Of a DNA stretch of 64,000 nt, positions 39,201-51,599 are shown one piece after another. The DNA comes from Lanius collurio (lineage: Eukaryota > Chordata > Aves > Passeriformes > Laniidae). Position numbers and translations under genes: made by a program. The stretch's first letter is position 1. The number at the start of each line of letters is the position of its first letter. The stretch is from positions 4,357,138 through 4,421,137 of the forward strand of contig JACBWW010000016.1 of the NCBI GenBank assembly GCA_020086605.1. Reading direction: 5' to 3'. Below the pieces are notes generated by a model. That model was not told where the DNA came from, did no database searches, and saw nothing but the letters and a program-made list of their open reading frames with translations.

Positions 39201-39989
39201 TTAAGCCTTTTCAGGGAGAAAATTAAAAGGACTGTATGTATGTGGTTGTGTGTTTAAAAATTAATTTTTTTTAGGTCCTTTTCATACAAAGTTCATATTG
39301 AAAAGCAAATATTAGTCATCATGTTCATAACAACGTAATATGTACCACAAGACACTGAAATTCCAAAGAATTTAGAAAATACATCCGCACAGCATACATT
39401 TAAAAATTAAATAGAATACATGCTTTGAATCTGCCTTTCCCCTGTATGTCTCTGCTAACCCCACCCATAGCCACACCAAAGTGAGAGCAACTATTTTGGG
39501 GAGTCCTGCATTCCCAAGCCCAACTTTGTGGTATGGTGCCACTGGGCCACTCGGCATTTCTCTGGGCTGTGGCAACAGGAAGGCCAGGGCTTGCAGGGCC
39601 AGCTCAGTCCCTGCCATGCTTCCCTTCTTCGATTCGAGGGCAACTTACAAAGCATTTCACTACCGCCTTGTTTAAAACTATCATAAAACTGTCTACAAGC
39701 TCTTGTTAATCTCTCTAAACCCAAATATTGTCTAATATTTCAGTTTGTTGGGCATTCAGGTATGGGTGTCTGCACAGTAGCTGTTTGCCTTTATGTAATA
39801 TATCATATGCACATACAAAATCTTTTCATACTGTTGGAGAGCTACACAGCAATTATGTAAGTGATGCATGAACTTAACATAAAATACTGCATTGACTGTA
39901 AACGTAGAGTAGAAATCACAGTAAAATGGGAAACGCTGGATGTCCCTAGTTACACTGTGTTGGAAAGTGTGTGTGCATATGTTTTGTAC
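36226..39989. other. Non-coding DNA, no gene seen
   Basis: No recognisable gene. The plus-strand frame 36798-37241 (147 codons) is the longest in the window, but it ends in low-complexity T-rich sequence and matches no family. The patch 39480-39650 is somewhat G+C-rich, with open frames on both strands and no identifiable product. Confidence 0.55.
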
Positions 39990-41600
39990 AATAATGTGTC
40001 TATATGTTTACAAAGTTTCTTATTTTGTATTTTCTTTTTTGCAAATCATAACAAAGTTGAAACCGAGCCTGGCCGACATAAGGAGGAAAGGCTTGTGTTT
40101 GTCTTTAATCTTTTCTGCAGCACGGTGCAGACTTCTGTCTGATCTGCACATAGCAGAGCAAGGGGCTTGCCGTGCATTGCGTGCAGGCTCCTTGATTGTG
40201 GAAGGGAAAAAAAAAAATCTGGCTGGAATCCAGACAGGCGAGCGCAGTGCTCTGTTGATCATTGTGTCTAGCCTTCAGGTGTCTCAGCTCACAGTGGGCG
40301 GCGGTTGGGGGAGGGGGAGATAACAGGAGAGCAGACAAAGAATAAAACGGTGTATTTACCAAAAAAAAAAAAAATTAAAAAAAATCATATTTAGGACATT
40401 TGCATCAAATCCTTTTTTAAAAAATGCTTCTTTTAACGTTCCTTTTTCTGCAGTGGGAGCAAGCAAACATCTGTCCGAGAAGATTTATTTAAGCCATAAT
40501 TAGTAGCGTCTGGAGTCTTTCAACAATTTCTCCTTATTGCACTTAATATTTTTTTTTTTAAAGAAGTCTGCTCATCTTTCACTTAGAAACTGTTTTCACT
40601 TCATGCATTATTAGAGATCCAGCCCAGCCAGGACAGAGTCAGATTTCTATTGTCTTTGCTTTTTCCCTTCTGATCATAGTTTTCAGAATCTAACTTTTGG
40701 TAGGGAAGGGGGGGGTGAGAAGGATCATGCAGGCAGGGGGGAAAGATCTTATTAAAGGTCTTATGAGCATGTGGGAGGAAAAAAAAAAGAGTAAAAATAC
40801 AAATCAGTGCTGTTTATTACACGGTTATTCGTTTGGGTTCAATTTCTTTTCGAGGAAGAAGAAGAAAAAAAAGCACTGCTTTGTCTGTTGCTTCTGTTTG
40901 AGAACTCTCATAAATCTTGCCCAGAAAGCAACTTGGGCTTAAGGAGATCTGGCCAGTAAAGCTCTGGGAAACAATTTCAATGTCTCTTGCTGTGGATATT
41001 CTCTTCTTTCTGCCCCCTTCGTCCCCACTGCCCCCTCCACCCCGACCTTCTGATGTTATACCGTGAAGAGCCCCACACCCTTTCCCACCCCACCAGGAAT
41101 CTCAGTGAATGCAAGCCGCAATCTAGAGGTAAAGTTGCTTATCAAAAAGCCTCTCCTCCTGCTCAGAGAGTCCAGATATTATTCTAGTTGTGTGTTTTCA
41201 GTCCAGCCATAACCCTTTCCTAACACTCCCCCCTTGCCTTGCCTCTCCCCCTCCCCCCGTGGAAGGGGTGGGATGGGAACCTTGCTCGACTTCATTGTTC
41301 CAAATGTAAGAGCTATTTGCCCCAAAGTGTCTTCGCTGTCTTTCATAGCTAATTATAATAACTGTCAGATGTCTGGAAAGTCTGGGCTGCCCTTGCTGGC
41401 GGAGTTAAAGTTTGCCTTTATGTTTTCCCCTTGGGGACAGATCAGGCCTGATTAGACACAGAGTACAAATAAAAGTGAACAACATACGTGTGTAGGGCTT
41501 TTTGTCTTTGTTTTTCTTTATGAACAAAGCAGCACGCTGGCTATGTCAGGAAGCAGTGTGTCATGCAGCGTGCATGCAGGCACTGCCCTGGAGGATAACT
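39990..41600. promoter_or_regulatory. Extended candidate regulatory region
   Basis: This is the longest stretch of regulatory-looking DNA in the window. CpGs recur (near 40065, 40073, 40122, 40171, 40180, 40239, 40241, 40299, 40302, 40474 and 41400). Motifs include ACAAAG/ACAAAGC SOX-like sites (40330s and 41520s), a CTTATC GATA core near 41140, TAATTA/ATTA cores near 40500 and 41350, and a TGCAGCGTGCATGCAGG segment near 41563. A G-rich run lies at 40296-40318 and a C-rich run at 41228-41258. There is no CpG island large enough to call a promoter and no convincing exon. I infer an enhancer cluster. Confidence 0.4.
40296..40318 (+). other. G-rich run, possible G-quadruplex
   Basis: Runs of G (GGG, GG, GG, GGGG...G, GGGGG) separated by one or two bases could fold as a two- or three-tetrad G-quadruplex on the plus strand. 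Structure is inferred from sequence only. Confidence 0.4.
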
Positions 41601-41795
41601 CGCTTTTTCTTTTTTTTTTTTCCTTCTTTCTTTTATTGAAGCATGCAAGAAATATTTCTGAATTTGAAAACCACTTTAGATACTTGTTCATCTTAGAAGA
41701 AAAGTAATCATTGCTTTAGTGCACGTAGCATTTTGACATTTTTAAGAGATTTGCTTTTCTGGGTGAAAATAAAAATAAATAGAGCCCGTACTCAC

Positions 41796-41829
41796 AGTTT
41801 TGTTGTGCTGTGCAGGTCGCTGTCTCCTT
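41796..41829 (-). other. Microexon-like segment, 34 bp, minus strand
   Basis: Read on the minus strand, a clean pyrimidine tract ending in TGTCTCTGCAG (AG at 41831-41830) is followed by 34 bases and then ACT|GTGAGTA (donor GT at 41795-41794). Both sites are near consensus. The enclosed bases are open in at least one frame. Length and position within a regulatory-looking region make it only a candidate. Confidence 0.2.
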
Positions 41830-41831
41830 CT

Positions 41832-43150
41832 GCAGAGACAAGGAGGGTTGGAGAATGTCAAGGGTGCAGAATCCCAGTTTAATTCAGGAGAAATGTACAA
41901 ATGTGCTTCCTGAAGTTGCCTGGAAGTCAGCCACTTGTGCTCAGACATCCCATTGCTGCTCTGCACGCTATACTATCTGCAGTTCTGAATTGAACTAAAT
42001 ACTGCCCATGTGAAAGACAGGGGAAACACAGTCATGTGGGACACACAAATCCACTCTATTGGCTCTGAAGGCACAACTTCAGCATTCTTGCATTTCCACC
42101 ATTGGTTAACAGTTCAAGCTGAAAGAGTCTAGGTCCTCCTAGTGAGTCCGTTTTCCCTTTATGTTGGAAGAATGACTGTAGGATTTTACAGTGACAGGAT
42201 TAGTTAAGAAAGGGACTGAAGTCATCCCTTTGACTGAAGCTGGTGGGTGGGGATTGGAAGCTGTGCTTTTTTCAAGTCGACGTTTTTCCTTTTTCTGCCT
42301 GCATTCTCAGTGTCAGGAAATGCTTGCAGTTAACTTGGGCAGCAGAAAGAGACTGAAGTGACTTTTTTTGGGTTTGGGGTTAGGGACCTGACTTTTAGAG
42401 GAACTCCGTGTTACACACAGTACAGTGATTTTTCATGGGAATAACTAATCTGCTTTACTAAACAGTGGTTATTTTCCCCTTTTTAATTTTTTTTTTTTCT
42501 TTATTTTTTTAAGCTCATGGGGGGCTATATCAGGATCATTTATCCCAAACTTTTGCATCATAAGTCAGATAAATGAATCCAGCAGTTTGAAAGCCTAGAC
42601 TAATAATTTGACAACAGAAGAACGATTTTACAGAACTATTGGATCTCTGGGGATTGTAATTTGGTTTTTGTAATGTTTTGAAAGAAGCAACAAATTCTAG
42701 GAACATCTATATTGCTGATATTTGAGAATAATGAAGTTATAAAGATTAGTAGGAGGGGAGAAGGGTGACTATTCCCTATTTTGGTATTCTGTCATTTGTC
42801 TGATTTAGTTATGCCAGCGTGAGCAGTAATTTGAAACGGTACTCAGTCATGTGTGACATACTTCTCCAATTAACCCTTATTAAAAAGACCTTTCCCAAAT
42901 CCCACATGCATGTTTTCCTAGAACTACAGAAAACAGAGGTAGGACAGATTTGCAGGGTGTGTGTCCATCTTCCTCTCTGGGCAGATTTATTTCCTCTTAT
43001 GCGTTTCCAGGGCTATGTCCATTGTAGTTTTAAATACACCCAGCATGTGACTCCTGTTGGTGGACTGTTGAACTTGGGGCCTAATTTAGCTGTTGAAGTG
43101 CTTAAATATGCTTGGAAATTTCCCAGAATAACTAATCTGGAATAGTAAAT
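41832..43150. other. Non-coding DNA, no gene seen
   Basis: No gene or interspersed repeat recognised. T tracts occur near 42489-42499. The plus-strand frame 42819-43145 has no recognisable domain. Confidence 0.55.
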
Positions 43151-43299
43151 TCATTATATGTCTGTGGTGTGTGCAAGGCCAAGCCCAGACTGCTGTGCTG
43201 GCAATTGTTCTGTGTCCAAGATCCTATTTAGCAGCTTATGCCTGGCCCTGGCTGTCAGGGCATCTTTTTTGTTTCTACCCGTCAAGCTTGTTCAGTCCA

Positions 43300-43430
43300 C
43301 CTTAAACCAGTGCTTCTCCCTCCTCAGAGTTCACCCTCTTAAGCTATTTATAGACTTTTATCATCACCTCACTGACCACCCTTGTCATCACTTAGCTGAA
43401 CACCATATTCCAGGTGTGGCTGTGTAAGAT
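43300..43430 (-). repeat. CR1-like LINE fragment
   Basis: CACCATATTCCAGGTGTGGC at 43401-43420 closely matches the conserved 'cacagtactccaggtgtggcc' block of CR1 elements read in reverse complement. Upstream, a TATAGACTTTTATCATCACCTCA stretch near 43346 recalls the 'tatcatgtcccc' part of turtle and bird CR1 copies, with an internal deletion between them. The match is short and old. Confidence 0.4.
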
Positions 43431-46400
43431 ATGGGAACATTCCTCCATATCCTGTGACTTGGTATGGCTGCAGCAAACCAATATGTGTTTGCTTGATATG
43501 TGAGCAGGAAAGATGCATCCCTTAAAAATAAACTGACACACCTGACAAAGAGCATTTCAAGGAAGATGAAAACAGTAAATATTCCACTCCGAGTTAAGAA
43601 GGCCTTGTAAAGACCTTCTTTGCTTCTAAGTGCTAAGAAGATGCAGAGTGGGTTTTTTTTAGCAGGCTCACTTAAAAATGCTGTTTAGTAACAATATATA
43701 AAAGGTGTGGTTTGGTAGCTGTTGTTGTTTGGATTTTTAATCTTCATGAAGAAAGATAATTGTCTGGTTTGGATAAAATAAGGCTAAAGCAGTAGCATCA
43801 AAACTTTCTCTCCACCCTCCAAAAATGTTTTCAGCTCCCCTAGGCTTTCCACATCTGGACTCCAGAACACTGAGGGAAGAGAACTGAAAACCGTGGGAGA
43901 CATTTTCTTTTTTCACTGTGCTGGTGGTCTTCATAATTTTGGTTGCTTTTTTTGTTGTTGTTGTTTAATTCAATTAAAGAAGGAAGAAATACTAATAAAA
44001 AAACCTTACTCTAGAGAGCAGTAAACTTCGGTTTTAAGACCAATACATGGTCTTGTCTTAAATACATCTTTTTCATGAATATCAGTCTTTGATTTTAAAA
44101 TGCTGAAAAGCTCTTTAAAGAGAGGGAATAAAAGTCTGAGTTTATTTATTATTGTTTAGCTCTTTCCTCAAACAATTCAAGAGTGGATTTGAGGAACATG
44201 TGGGGACTTTGGAGCAATGATTATTTACCTGCATTTCTTGAGCCATGAACCAAAGGCTTAGGTGACACAAGCAGACATTTTTGTGACTCATAGTATTCTG
44301 GAGACCAAATTAACACTTTGCATCACTGTTGCCTCCAGAGAGAGAAGTGCATCTTTATATGCATGTGTGTATTTAAATGAACATTTTATTCCCCCTATCA
44401 CATCCATTGAAAAGAAAACAAAATTAAGATTTAGGCTACATCATATTCACTCTCCTTGAATAATAAACTGCTTCTTTCACCACTATTGTTCCTAAAGACA
44501 AATTCATAATTGTAAGAGACAAAGAATAAGAGCACCATGAAATTACCACAGTGTGGAAAATAACATTACTTGGCAAATTCTGTCATTGTCATAATGCTTA
44601 ACACACGAGATAAGATGTCAGAGTCTGGGGATCCTACTGTTACTGCTCTGTGGTCCTCTCTGACTCCTGCCTTTGACACCACAGGTCTCCATTTCTGGGT
44701 TAGGGTTTTTTGGTGTTGCAGCTTCTCCTGATCTGAGCAAAGATTGGTAGAGACTCTTAACTCCTGTCTAACAGAGATCCTGCTCCTACAAATTTTCAAG
44801 GTTCCCTGGCCAGGAACTCTAGGAAAGAAAAGAAATGACTGCAGTTAAAAATTTTAGTTACTAAAGGAGCATTTTCATTATTTAGAAGTATTAGAGAGCA
44901 TATGGTTGGCATGAGGGTGAGGAAAAGTAGGATGGCCTTGAACATCTTATACAGGGTGCATTCACAAAAACTTGTAAAAACAACTATTGGGGGTTTTTTT
45001 TATGTGGAAATATAAGCTCAATGACTACTTGGGAAGAGGAGCAGAGATTTGCTTCTTGGCTTCTTCTTAGTAAGGCATACAGCATGTAGCAAAACAAAAA
45101 TCAAAAATTGAGATAAATTTATTTCAGAAACAATTAGAATAAAGGCACTTATGCTGTTTGCATGTTGATGTGTTTAATGGATGCTTCTGAAAATAAATAT
45201 TTTAACTGTTCCTTTAGACAATCAAATGCAGTCCTATCATGTGTATGATGTGGATTTCATGTTGCCCATAATTTTTAAGCCTTTCCATTTTTTTTTTCCA
45301 GTGGAAAGTAATTGAACTTTATAAAGTGTGTATTTGCTTACAACTTTGCCAGAGAATTTTTGCTGTTCTACACACCTTTGCTTTTTATAATACAGCAGTA
45401 GGTGGTATTTGCTAAAGTTGCAAGCTTATATTAGTCACTGCTAGTAAAATCCCTTGAGGCTGGTAGTGCATAAGCAAAGAAGAAATCAGTCAAAAAAGAG
45501 ATCCCAGGAGATACTGGAGAAGACAGAAAAAGGCAGAGAAGAAGCAAAGTCATTGAAAATCATTGAGGGAAGAGCAAGTGGATGAAGGGCACCCAAAAGC
45601 CATTTCATGGAGAGGAATCAGCAGAGCCTGGAATAGGCACATGTGGTGTGTGCAGGTATTCTGGAAATGGCTGTGTACCCTCGTTAAGAACAGCCCACGG
45701 CTAACACAAGGGTTTTTTCAAATGTGTCTGGTACAAGAGGGTTGTGAATGAAGGGTTGTTCTCATCTCTTGCACCACGAGGGGTGGAAATAGCTGAAATG
45801 TTGTCTGAGCAAATCATCTCTGCTGTATCTTCCCCAGCTGGCCAGGCTGCAGTATCCACCATTTACACAAAATAAAATCATGGGTTTAGCTGTTAACAAT
45901 GTAACGGATTTTGTGGGGCTTTTGGGGAGTGGATGTTTTGCTTTTGTTTTTTTTTCCCAACTGAGTCTTATGCCTTGGCCTCCTCTAACTATTTATGTAG
46001 AAGAAGTGAATGAAGCCACAGGAGATACTGGGAAGATTTTCAGCACTCAGAGAGGAAGCTGGTGTCCCCTTACTAGTGAAAGTCAGGAGAACCTACTCCT
46101 CTTTCCTCTGCAGGTCTTCTGTCTGCTTAGGGACAACTTCTGGTGGGTAGCTTAGATAATGGGGCTGTAATTTAACCACCACAAAGCAACCCCCCGATTC
46201 AGGTTCTTGATCTATGTACTGAAATTCAGACATATGTTGAGCTTGTAGCTATTGTGTATTTATAAACCTGATTTTGATTATAGAACTGTTAGTGAGGAGT
46301 TCATATCTCATGAATAACTCATTCAGGTGAATTTAATACAATAGGAAAAAATTCAGGATTTTTTGATAATTGATCCTGAAATTTTTACAAATCTATTCAA

Positions 46401-49284
46401 GTGCAAATTAAAATAATGTGTTTATAATTTTATTTGTATAAGAAAATTTCTAGATAAAACGAAATATTATTTAAACAGGGGGTTGGTAACTGCGGTATAC
46501 CTCAGATGAAATTGAGTGACACAAGCCTTTCAAAGCTTGGCTCCAATTAGGTCACCATAGAATTAGGCTGTCCAGAAAGATTTGATCAATAAAGGTAGAA
46601 CCAATCATGCTTTTGATCAGATAAACCTAAAAATGAAAGTTATTTAAACAGCTTCTATATCACAGCTGTGTATTCTAGAAAGTCTTGTCATTTTTTTTAA
46701 ATAATGCTTATAATGCTTTTTCTCTTTCCTGGGTCATTTCCTTTTTTTTTTTTTTTTTTTAAATTTTTTTTTTTAATCCTTTCATTTTTGTCCCATTTCT
46801 TTAATCACTTTGTCTCTTAAGTCCTTTCAGCATAAACAAATTATTTCCCCTAAAAGACACTTGCCTGATATTCACTTGGCTCAGTTTGCACCCTAAAAAT
46901 GAAGGCTTTGTAGGGATGGTCAGACTTGATGACCATAACAGGACTTTTTTCCTTCAGACTACTCTTACAAGGTTATGCAGATTTTTCTGGTTTCAGATAC
47001 AAGTTCTTTCATCCTCAATTAACCCATAGTAATATATAAACATATATATTTTATAAATTCTTTATCAAGCTATCATTATAGATGTCTGCAACTGGCATTT
47101 TGTATTTTAATTTCCTTATAAAGTAAGATTGGTTTCAAAATTTAAACTTATCAAATTTTGTGCAATCTAGTATTTGGTGAAGAATGGTAGTATTTAGCAG
47201 TTCATGTTTTAAATGCAGAAGTCTTTTCATTGAAAAAATCCTACATGGTCTAATTTTGAGAATTTTTTTATTGAATCTGTTATTCCCTGGGACAGATCAT
47301 CTCTCTCTTCACAGAGAAAATAGATGAATGTTTAAGTATTTCACACTATATGAATTCACACTTAATTAAATATTGTATTCCCTCCACTGTCCCATCCCTG
47401 TAGCACTGTCTGCACAGAACTGCAGTATTCTAGATGAGATTAAAGCATCACTAGGACACAAGCCTATAGCAGTTGTAACATCCTTTTCAGTAAAAATATA
47501 TTAAAAATATATTCAAAATTTTTCAAAGTAATGTATTTTTTATGGACTATTATAACAAATCTCAGAGTTTTTTTTCTTCTTTAATAATTGTGATCAATAA
47601 TTTTTATCTAATGTGATTTCACATTTTTTACTTCATAATTTTAGTTTGATACCTTAGTCTTTTAGGGATTGAGGCAGTAGATAGTTTGCCTCATTTCTGT
47701 TCCAGTTTTGGGTGGTCCTAAACCAGGACAGTTTCAAAAGGATTTGTTTTTTTTAAACCATCTGCCTTCCACATTTTACTCCTTAATGAAATAATTTATT
47801 TTGTTGTTTTCTTAAAGGATGTTAATACTGCATAAAAGCAATAATGATACCATAGTTTTCCTTACAAGAAGCCAGACCTGTTACTTTAAGGAAGTGCATT
47901 TTTCCTCTGGTAGCTTATGAAAATTTAAATTAAAAGGATTTAATAATTTAAGCAGCATAGTTTAGTGACTGAATGTTGAAGAACAGAGGAGTTTGAAATT
48001 GCTAGCAAAACACCAGGCACTTCAGAGAATATAGTTCAATACTGCCTGCAGGTGCTGATCCTTGCTAGGTGCATGCAGGGGAGAGATGCTTTCAGAGATT
48101 ATTATACAGTTGAACAGAACTGCTGCTCCAGGAATGACATTTTATCTTTAATTATATATTCAGTATTGATTAATGGATTTCTTATACACTACAGAGCAAA
48201 GAATTCATTTACCAGGAGGGTTTTGATCTTGGTTAATGAACAAGGTGTAGACAGAGGGGACAAAAGTGGCAGGGGCAGAAGGAGGAAGTCAATGCAAACT
48301 ACACTTGTTCAAATAACAAATTCCAGTTGCAAAAGTATGTTTGCATATTTGTCTTATCCTTGTAGGAGAATAAAATCCTGCCCTGAGCCCTCCTGCATGT
48401 CATCCTATTTTAAATAATCTTTACTGTGTTTTTTACCCCTTTTTTTTTTCTAATAGAGCCATAATGATATCTAAATATCCTATTACTCCGTCCCTCGCCC
48501 TGTATCATTTGTTCCTTCCCACTGTTTAATTATGGACCTCATTTGTGGTATATCACAATCTAAACTGGAGGTTTCTTGCTTGAGGGACCTTGACTGAGAT
48601 CCTGACCTTAGTGAAATCAAGGAGAAGAGTGGGTTTCAGTGTCTTAAGTGGCACCAGGATCTCACCCTGCCTTCATTCAGGATACCTCTGGACAAAGGGA
48701 ACAAGTAAGAATGAAGTGCTTGAGTATTAAGCCAATTATCTCTTCTAATTAGAACATGTATAGGGAACTCTTAAACTGAAGAAAGGGGGAAATCTGCTGA
48801 ATAAATTATTCCCAGCAAATAGTCCACCCAGCTCTAGTCCTGACAGAGATAAAGCTGCAGTGGCATCAAAGAGTCTGCTCTTACAGGGTGTTGCTCTGAC
48901 ACAGATGTCAAATGACAAATCAACATGAGGTGAACAGATGAGTCTTATTCCTTGCCCTGCTCAGCTGGAGAGAGCACAAAGGGTGGTCAAATAGTCTCCA
49001 ACAATGCTCTTATAACCTCCTTTAGCTGTAAAAGATAAAAAAAAAACTGGCCAGGAGGTAACTTCTATAATTCCTTAAATCTGCTTTGCAAATATTACAA
49101 AGTGTAGACTGCAAATAGCTTTGGGAGCTTTTCACCACAGAGTGGAGGGAGGCAGGGAAATCAGTGAGATCTTGTGGTCACCCCCTCTAAGACTGAGAAG
49201 AGACCTGAAAATTAAAAACAGCTCTTTCTAACTGGTGAAATAGGTGTGGCTGAGAAGGCATTTAGCTGTGGTTCATTTCCCCAG
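43431..49284. other. Non-coding DNA, no gene seen
   Basis: About 5.9 kb without recognised genes. Low-complexity features are (TTG)4 near 43952, T19 at 46742-46760 followed after AAA by T11 at 46764-46774, and an 11-bp tandem pair TAAAAATATAT at 47491-47512. Frames such as plus 48052-48417 have no recognisable domains. Confidence 0.55.
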
Positions 49285-49473
49285 TATCGAATCTACCTCC
49301 ATATCTTTTGCTGGGCTGTGGTATGTCTTGTCTTTGAGACTAACAGTGATGGAAATACTGAAGATGTGAATAAAAAGGGATTGAAACCCTATGCTGGGGA
49401 CAGTGTTCTGACTGTCCATACTTTTGAAAAATACCATGAAAATCATAATTTTGTTTGGGCTTCTGTTACCCTG
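49285..49473 (+). other. Exon-like segment, 189 bp, open throughout
   Basis: GTTCATTTCCCCAG ends at 49284 as a strong acceptor, and ACCCTG|GTGAGTG supplies a donor at 49474. The 189 bases are exactly 63 codons, open in the frame that starts at the first base, so it could be inserted or skipped without a frameshift. The peptide begins YRIYLHIFCWAVVCLVFETN, a hydrophobic stretch followed by a polar, Asn-rich part, and I do not recognise it. It lies in a longer open frame (49246-49524). Codon use is A+T-rich and unremarkable, so chance is a real alternative. Confidence 0.22.
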
Positions 49474-49562
49474 GTGAGTGGCACAGGTACTCTTAGCTCG
49501 CTTCCCATAAAATTGAGGGCTTAATCAGGAAAATCAAAAGTATTGGAGAAAAAGCGGTTTGA

Positions 49563-49793
49563 GAGTTTTCTGAGGACAGGCATGTAGGGAAGGGCCTCAT
49601 TCATAATATTCATAATTCTTGCAGGCCCCTGGTCGAGCTGTTTGAGCTGTGCTGCAGGAGCAGGGCAGTCTACGTGCAGAACCTGCCGTGGCAGCTGGGG
49701 CACATGGAGTCAGCTCTGCAGCCTCCGAGAGGAAATCAGAGAATTCACATCCCATGCCTCTCTATCCATCAAGATGTCATTCATGCATATTAA
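49563..49793 (+). other. Coding-like open stretch, unidentified (exon or pseudogene fragment)
   Basis: An open frame runs from after TGA at 49560-49562 to TAA at 49791-49793. Its middle part (49626-49740) stands out: codons such as CTG, GTC, GAG, CTG, TGC, AGG, GTG, CAG, AAC and CCG follow each other, and CpGs appear although the flanks are A+T-rich. The peptide includes LVELFELCCRSRAVYVQNLP. A plausible acceptor, ATTCTTGCAG, ends at 49624. No donor is apparent before the stop, and there is no start codon near the beginning, so it would be a terminal exon or a fragment of a retrocopy or transposon. I cannot name the source protein. Confidence 0.3.
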
Positions 49794-50939
49794 ATGGCAT
49801 AGCACTGATAATTTTAGCTGAAATATTCTTCACAACACCAGATTTTACTTTGGGTAATAAAATGGTCCTGTTTTAGAGTCTTTCACTCATTTCTTCAAAA
49901 GGAAAACACAAAAACCAAAAGCCAGTACTTTTTCTTGCCTTTTCTCCCTTCTTCTGACAGCACTACCTTTATAGTCTTTATCCTGAATATAACATCTCAA
50001 GCCATAATTTAAAATCAGTGTAATTTTATATCAGATATTTTGCATTTTTAAAGATCTGTTAGAAACTCTGCAGTGAAGTTGAAATGTAGTCTGCAGTCCT
50101 TTAAAACAGTGAAAATAATTTTTTGTAGTGATGGATTTTCACAAAGATGAAAATTAATGTATCTTTGTTAAATTTCTGTAACTTTAATTCCAGTATGGTA
50201 AAATTTCTACAAACTAGTATCTTTCACAAAAGTAGAATTATTCTAAAAATTAATTTTATCATAGTGTTAAAAACTGTACATCATAGGCAAACAATCCATG
50301 TAGAAATATGTGGTTGTTCCTTTGAGAGAGGTGAATAGATAAACTGTCCAAGGTACAGGGAAATAGAGCATGGATAATGCGGGTTTGAGATATTCTGTTG
50401 CTTAAGTGATGCATTAAATCAATATTCTGCAAAGCTTTTTCTTGTTAAGTTATTTACTTGGCTGCTGTCACAATTCACCATTTAGGTCATCATCTTTTTA
50501 AAAAATATATTTTCTTGTGGCCTAATTTAACTTCATCTAAATACTCCAATTCCTCAAGTAATGAAACCGCTTCAAATGCTGAAATTATAGCACTGTTTTA
50601 ATGCCAATACTTTCACTCAAATTCCTTACTTGGTTACTATGTTAAGGAAATAAATAGAATTTCAAGTGAATTACTAGTTTATCTGCATAGAAACCAATTG
50701 CTACAAATTAATATCAGAATGAATTAAAAGTGGTCTTAATAATTTAATAAAAAGGGAAAATAATTTAATCAAGTTCTGAAAAAAGAATCATGAAAAGAAA
50801 GACAAGTGGTTTTTTTTCAGCTGTTTTCACTTTAACAGAATACAGGCATCACTGAAATGTCAGAAGTAGCTTCATTTCAACAGTCAAAACCACTCAAAAA
50901 TTATTCTGGAGATAATCAGTGCCTCGTTGTAACGGGAGC
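49794..50939. other. Non-coding DNA, no gene seen
   Basis: A+T-rich sequence with no recognised gene or repeat. Confidence 0.6.
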
Positions 50940-51090
50940 CAAAGGTCTGTGCTCGGTGAGGGATCCTCAGGGAAACCCCCAGCCCTCACCTGGCTGAGTG
51001 AGGGCTGCCCAACTTCAGCACCCTGAATGTATTTCGTTTGTCAAAAAACAAAAGGCACATCCTGGACCCTGAGTCACCTCTCTTGTGCTG
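50940..51090. other. G+C-rich patch with a 10-bp hairpin
   Basis: A short G+C-rich island in A+T-rich surroundings, with CpG near 50924, 50934, 50954 and 51035. It contains the perfect inverted repeat described separately. I recognise no repeat family or exon; a conserved element or a small insertion would fit. Confidence 0.35.
50980..51007. repeat. Perfect 10-bp inverted repeat, 8-nt loop
   Basis: CAGCCCTCAC at 50980-50989 and GTGAGGGCTG at 50998-51007 are exact reverse complements separated by CTGGCTGA. As RNA or single-stranded DNA this would be a stable G+C-rich stem-loop. It is too short for a microRNA precursor, and no T-run follows that would suggest a polymerase III terminator. Confidence 0.85.
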
Positions 51091-51599
51091 AGGTTTTACT
51101 GAGCTCTAGATAACAAAATGATTTTAGGCCAAGTAACCTTTATAATAATGTTTTTCCTTAATCAAGATTCATTTGCTTCCCTTTGTAAACTGTCCTGATG
51201 GTCTCTCATCTCTACTGTGCTGTCTGAGAGATTTTGTTTATATAACATGGAATTAGTCATGGTGTCTACACAGGCGTGGCTAAGTCTGCACCTCAGTTTA
51301 GATGATTTTGTACTTTATAAAAGAATTTTTGATAATCTTATAATTTAAATTATACGGAGGTGGTTTTCTTTTTCTTTCTGAACAGCTTCTTTTAATTTTA
51401 AACTAGACTGTGTTACCAAAAAGAATTTACTCATCGTTCTTACAGGGTATTTTAAAAATATCAGTTTTTCAAATGATGATGAAAACTGTCAAGTAAATGC
51501 AGGGCGTTTGTTTGGGTGAAGGAAACTGCAAAGAATGATAGATTGTTTAAGAAATTATAATAAAAATGGGTCATGACAAAAAACAGTTGCAAAGTACTG
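51091..51599. other. Non-coding DNA, no gene seen
   Basis: A+T-rich, no recognised gene or repeat. Confidence 0.6.

Noticed and set aside
39372..39724. Overlapping minus-strand frames in a G+C-richer patch
   Set aside because: Products are unrecognised and frames are open on both strands, so this is an effect of composition.
44036..44054. AAGACC/GGTCTT 6-bp hairpin
   Set aside because: A stem this short is expected many times by chance.
46742..46774. Double T tract as a retroposon tail
   Set aside because: No retroposed body or target-site duplication is visible beside it.
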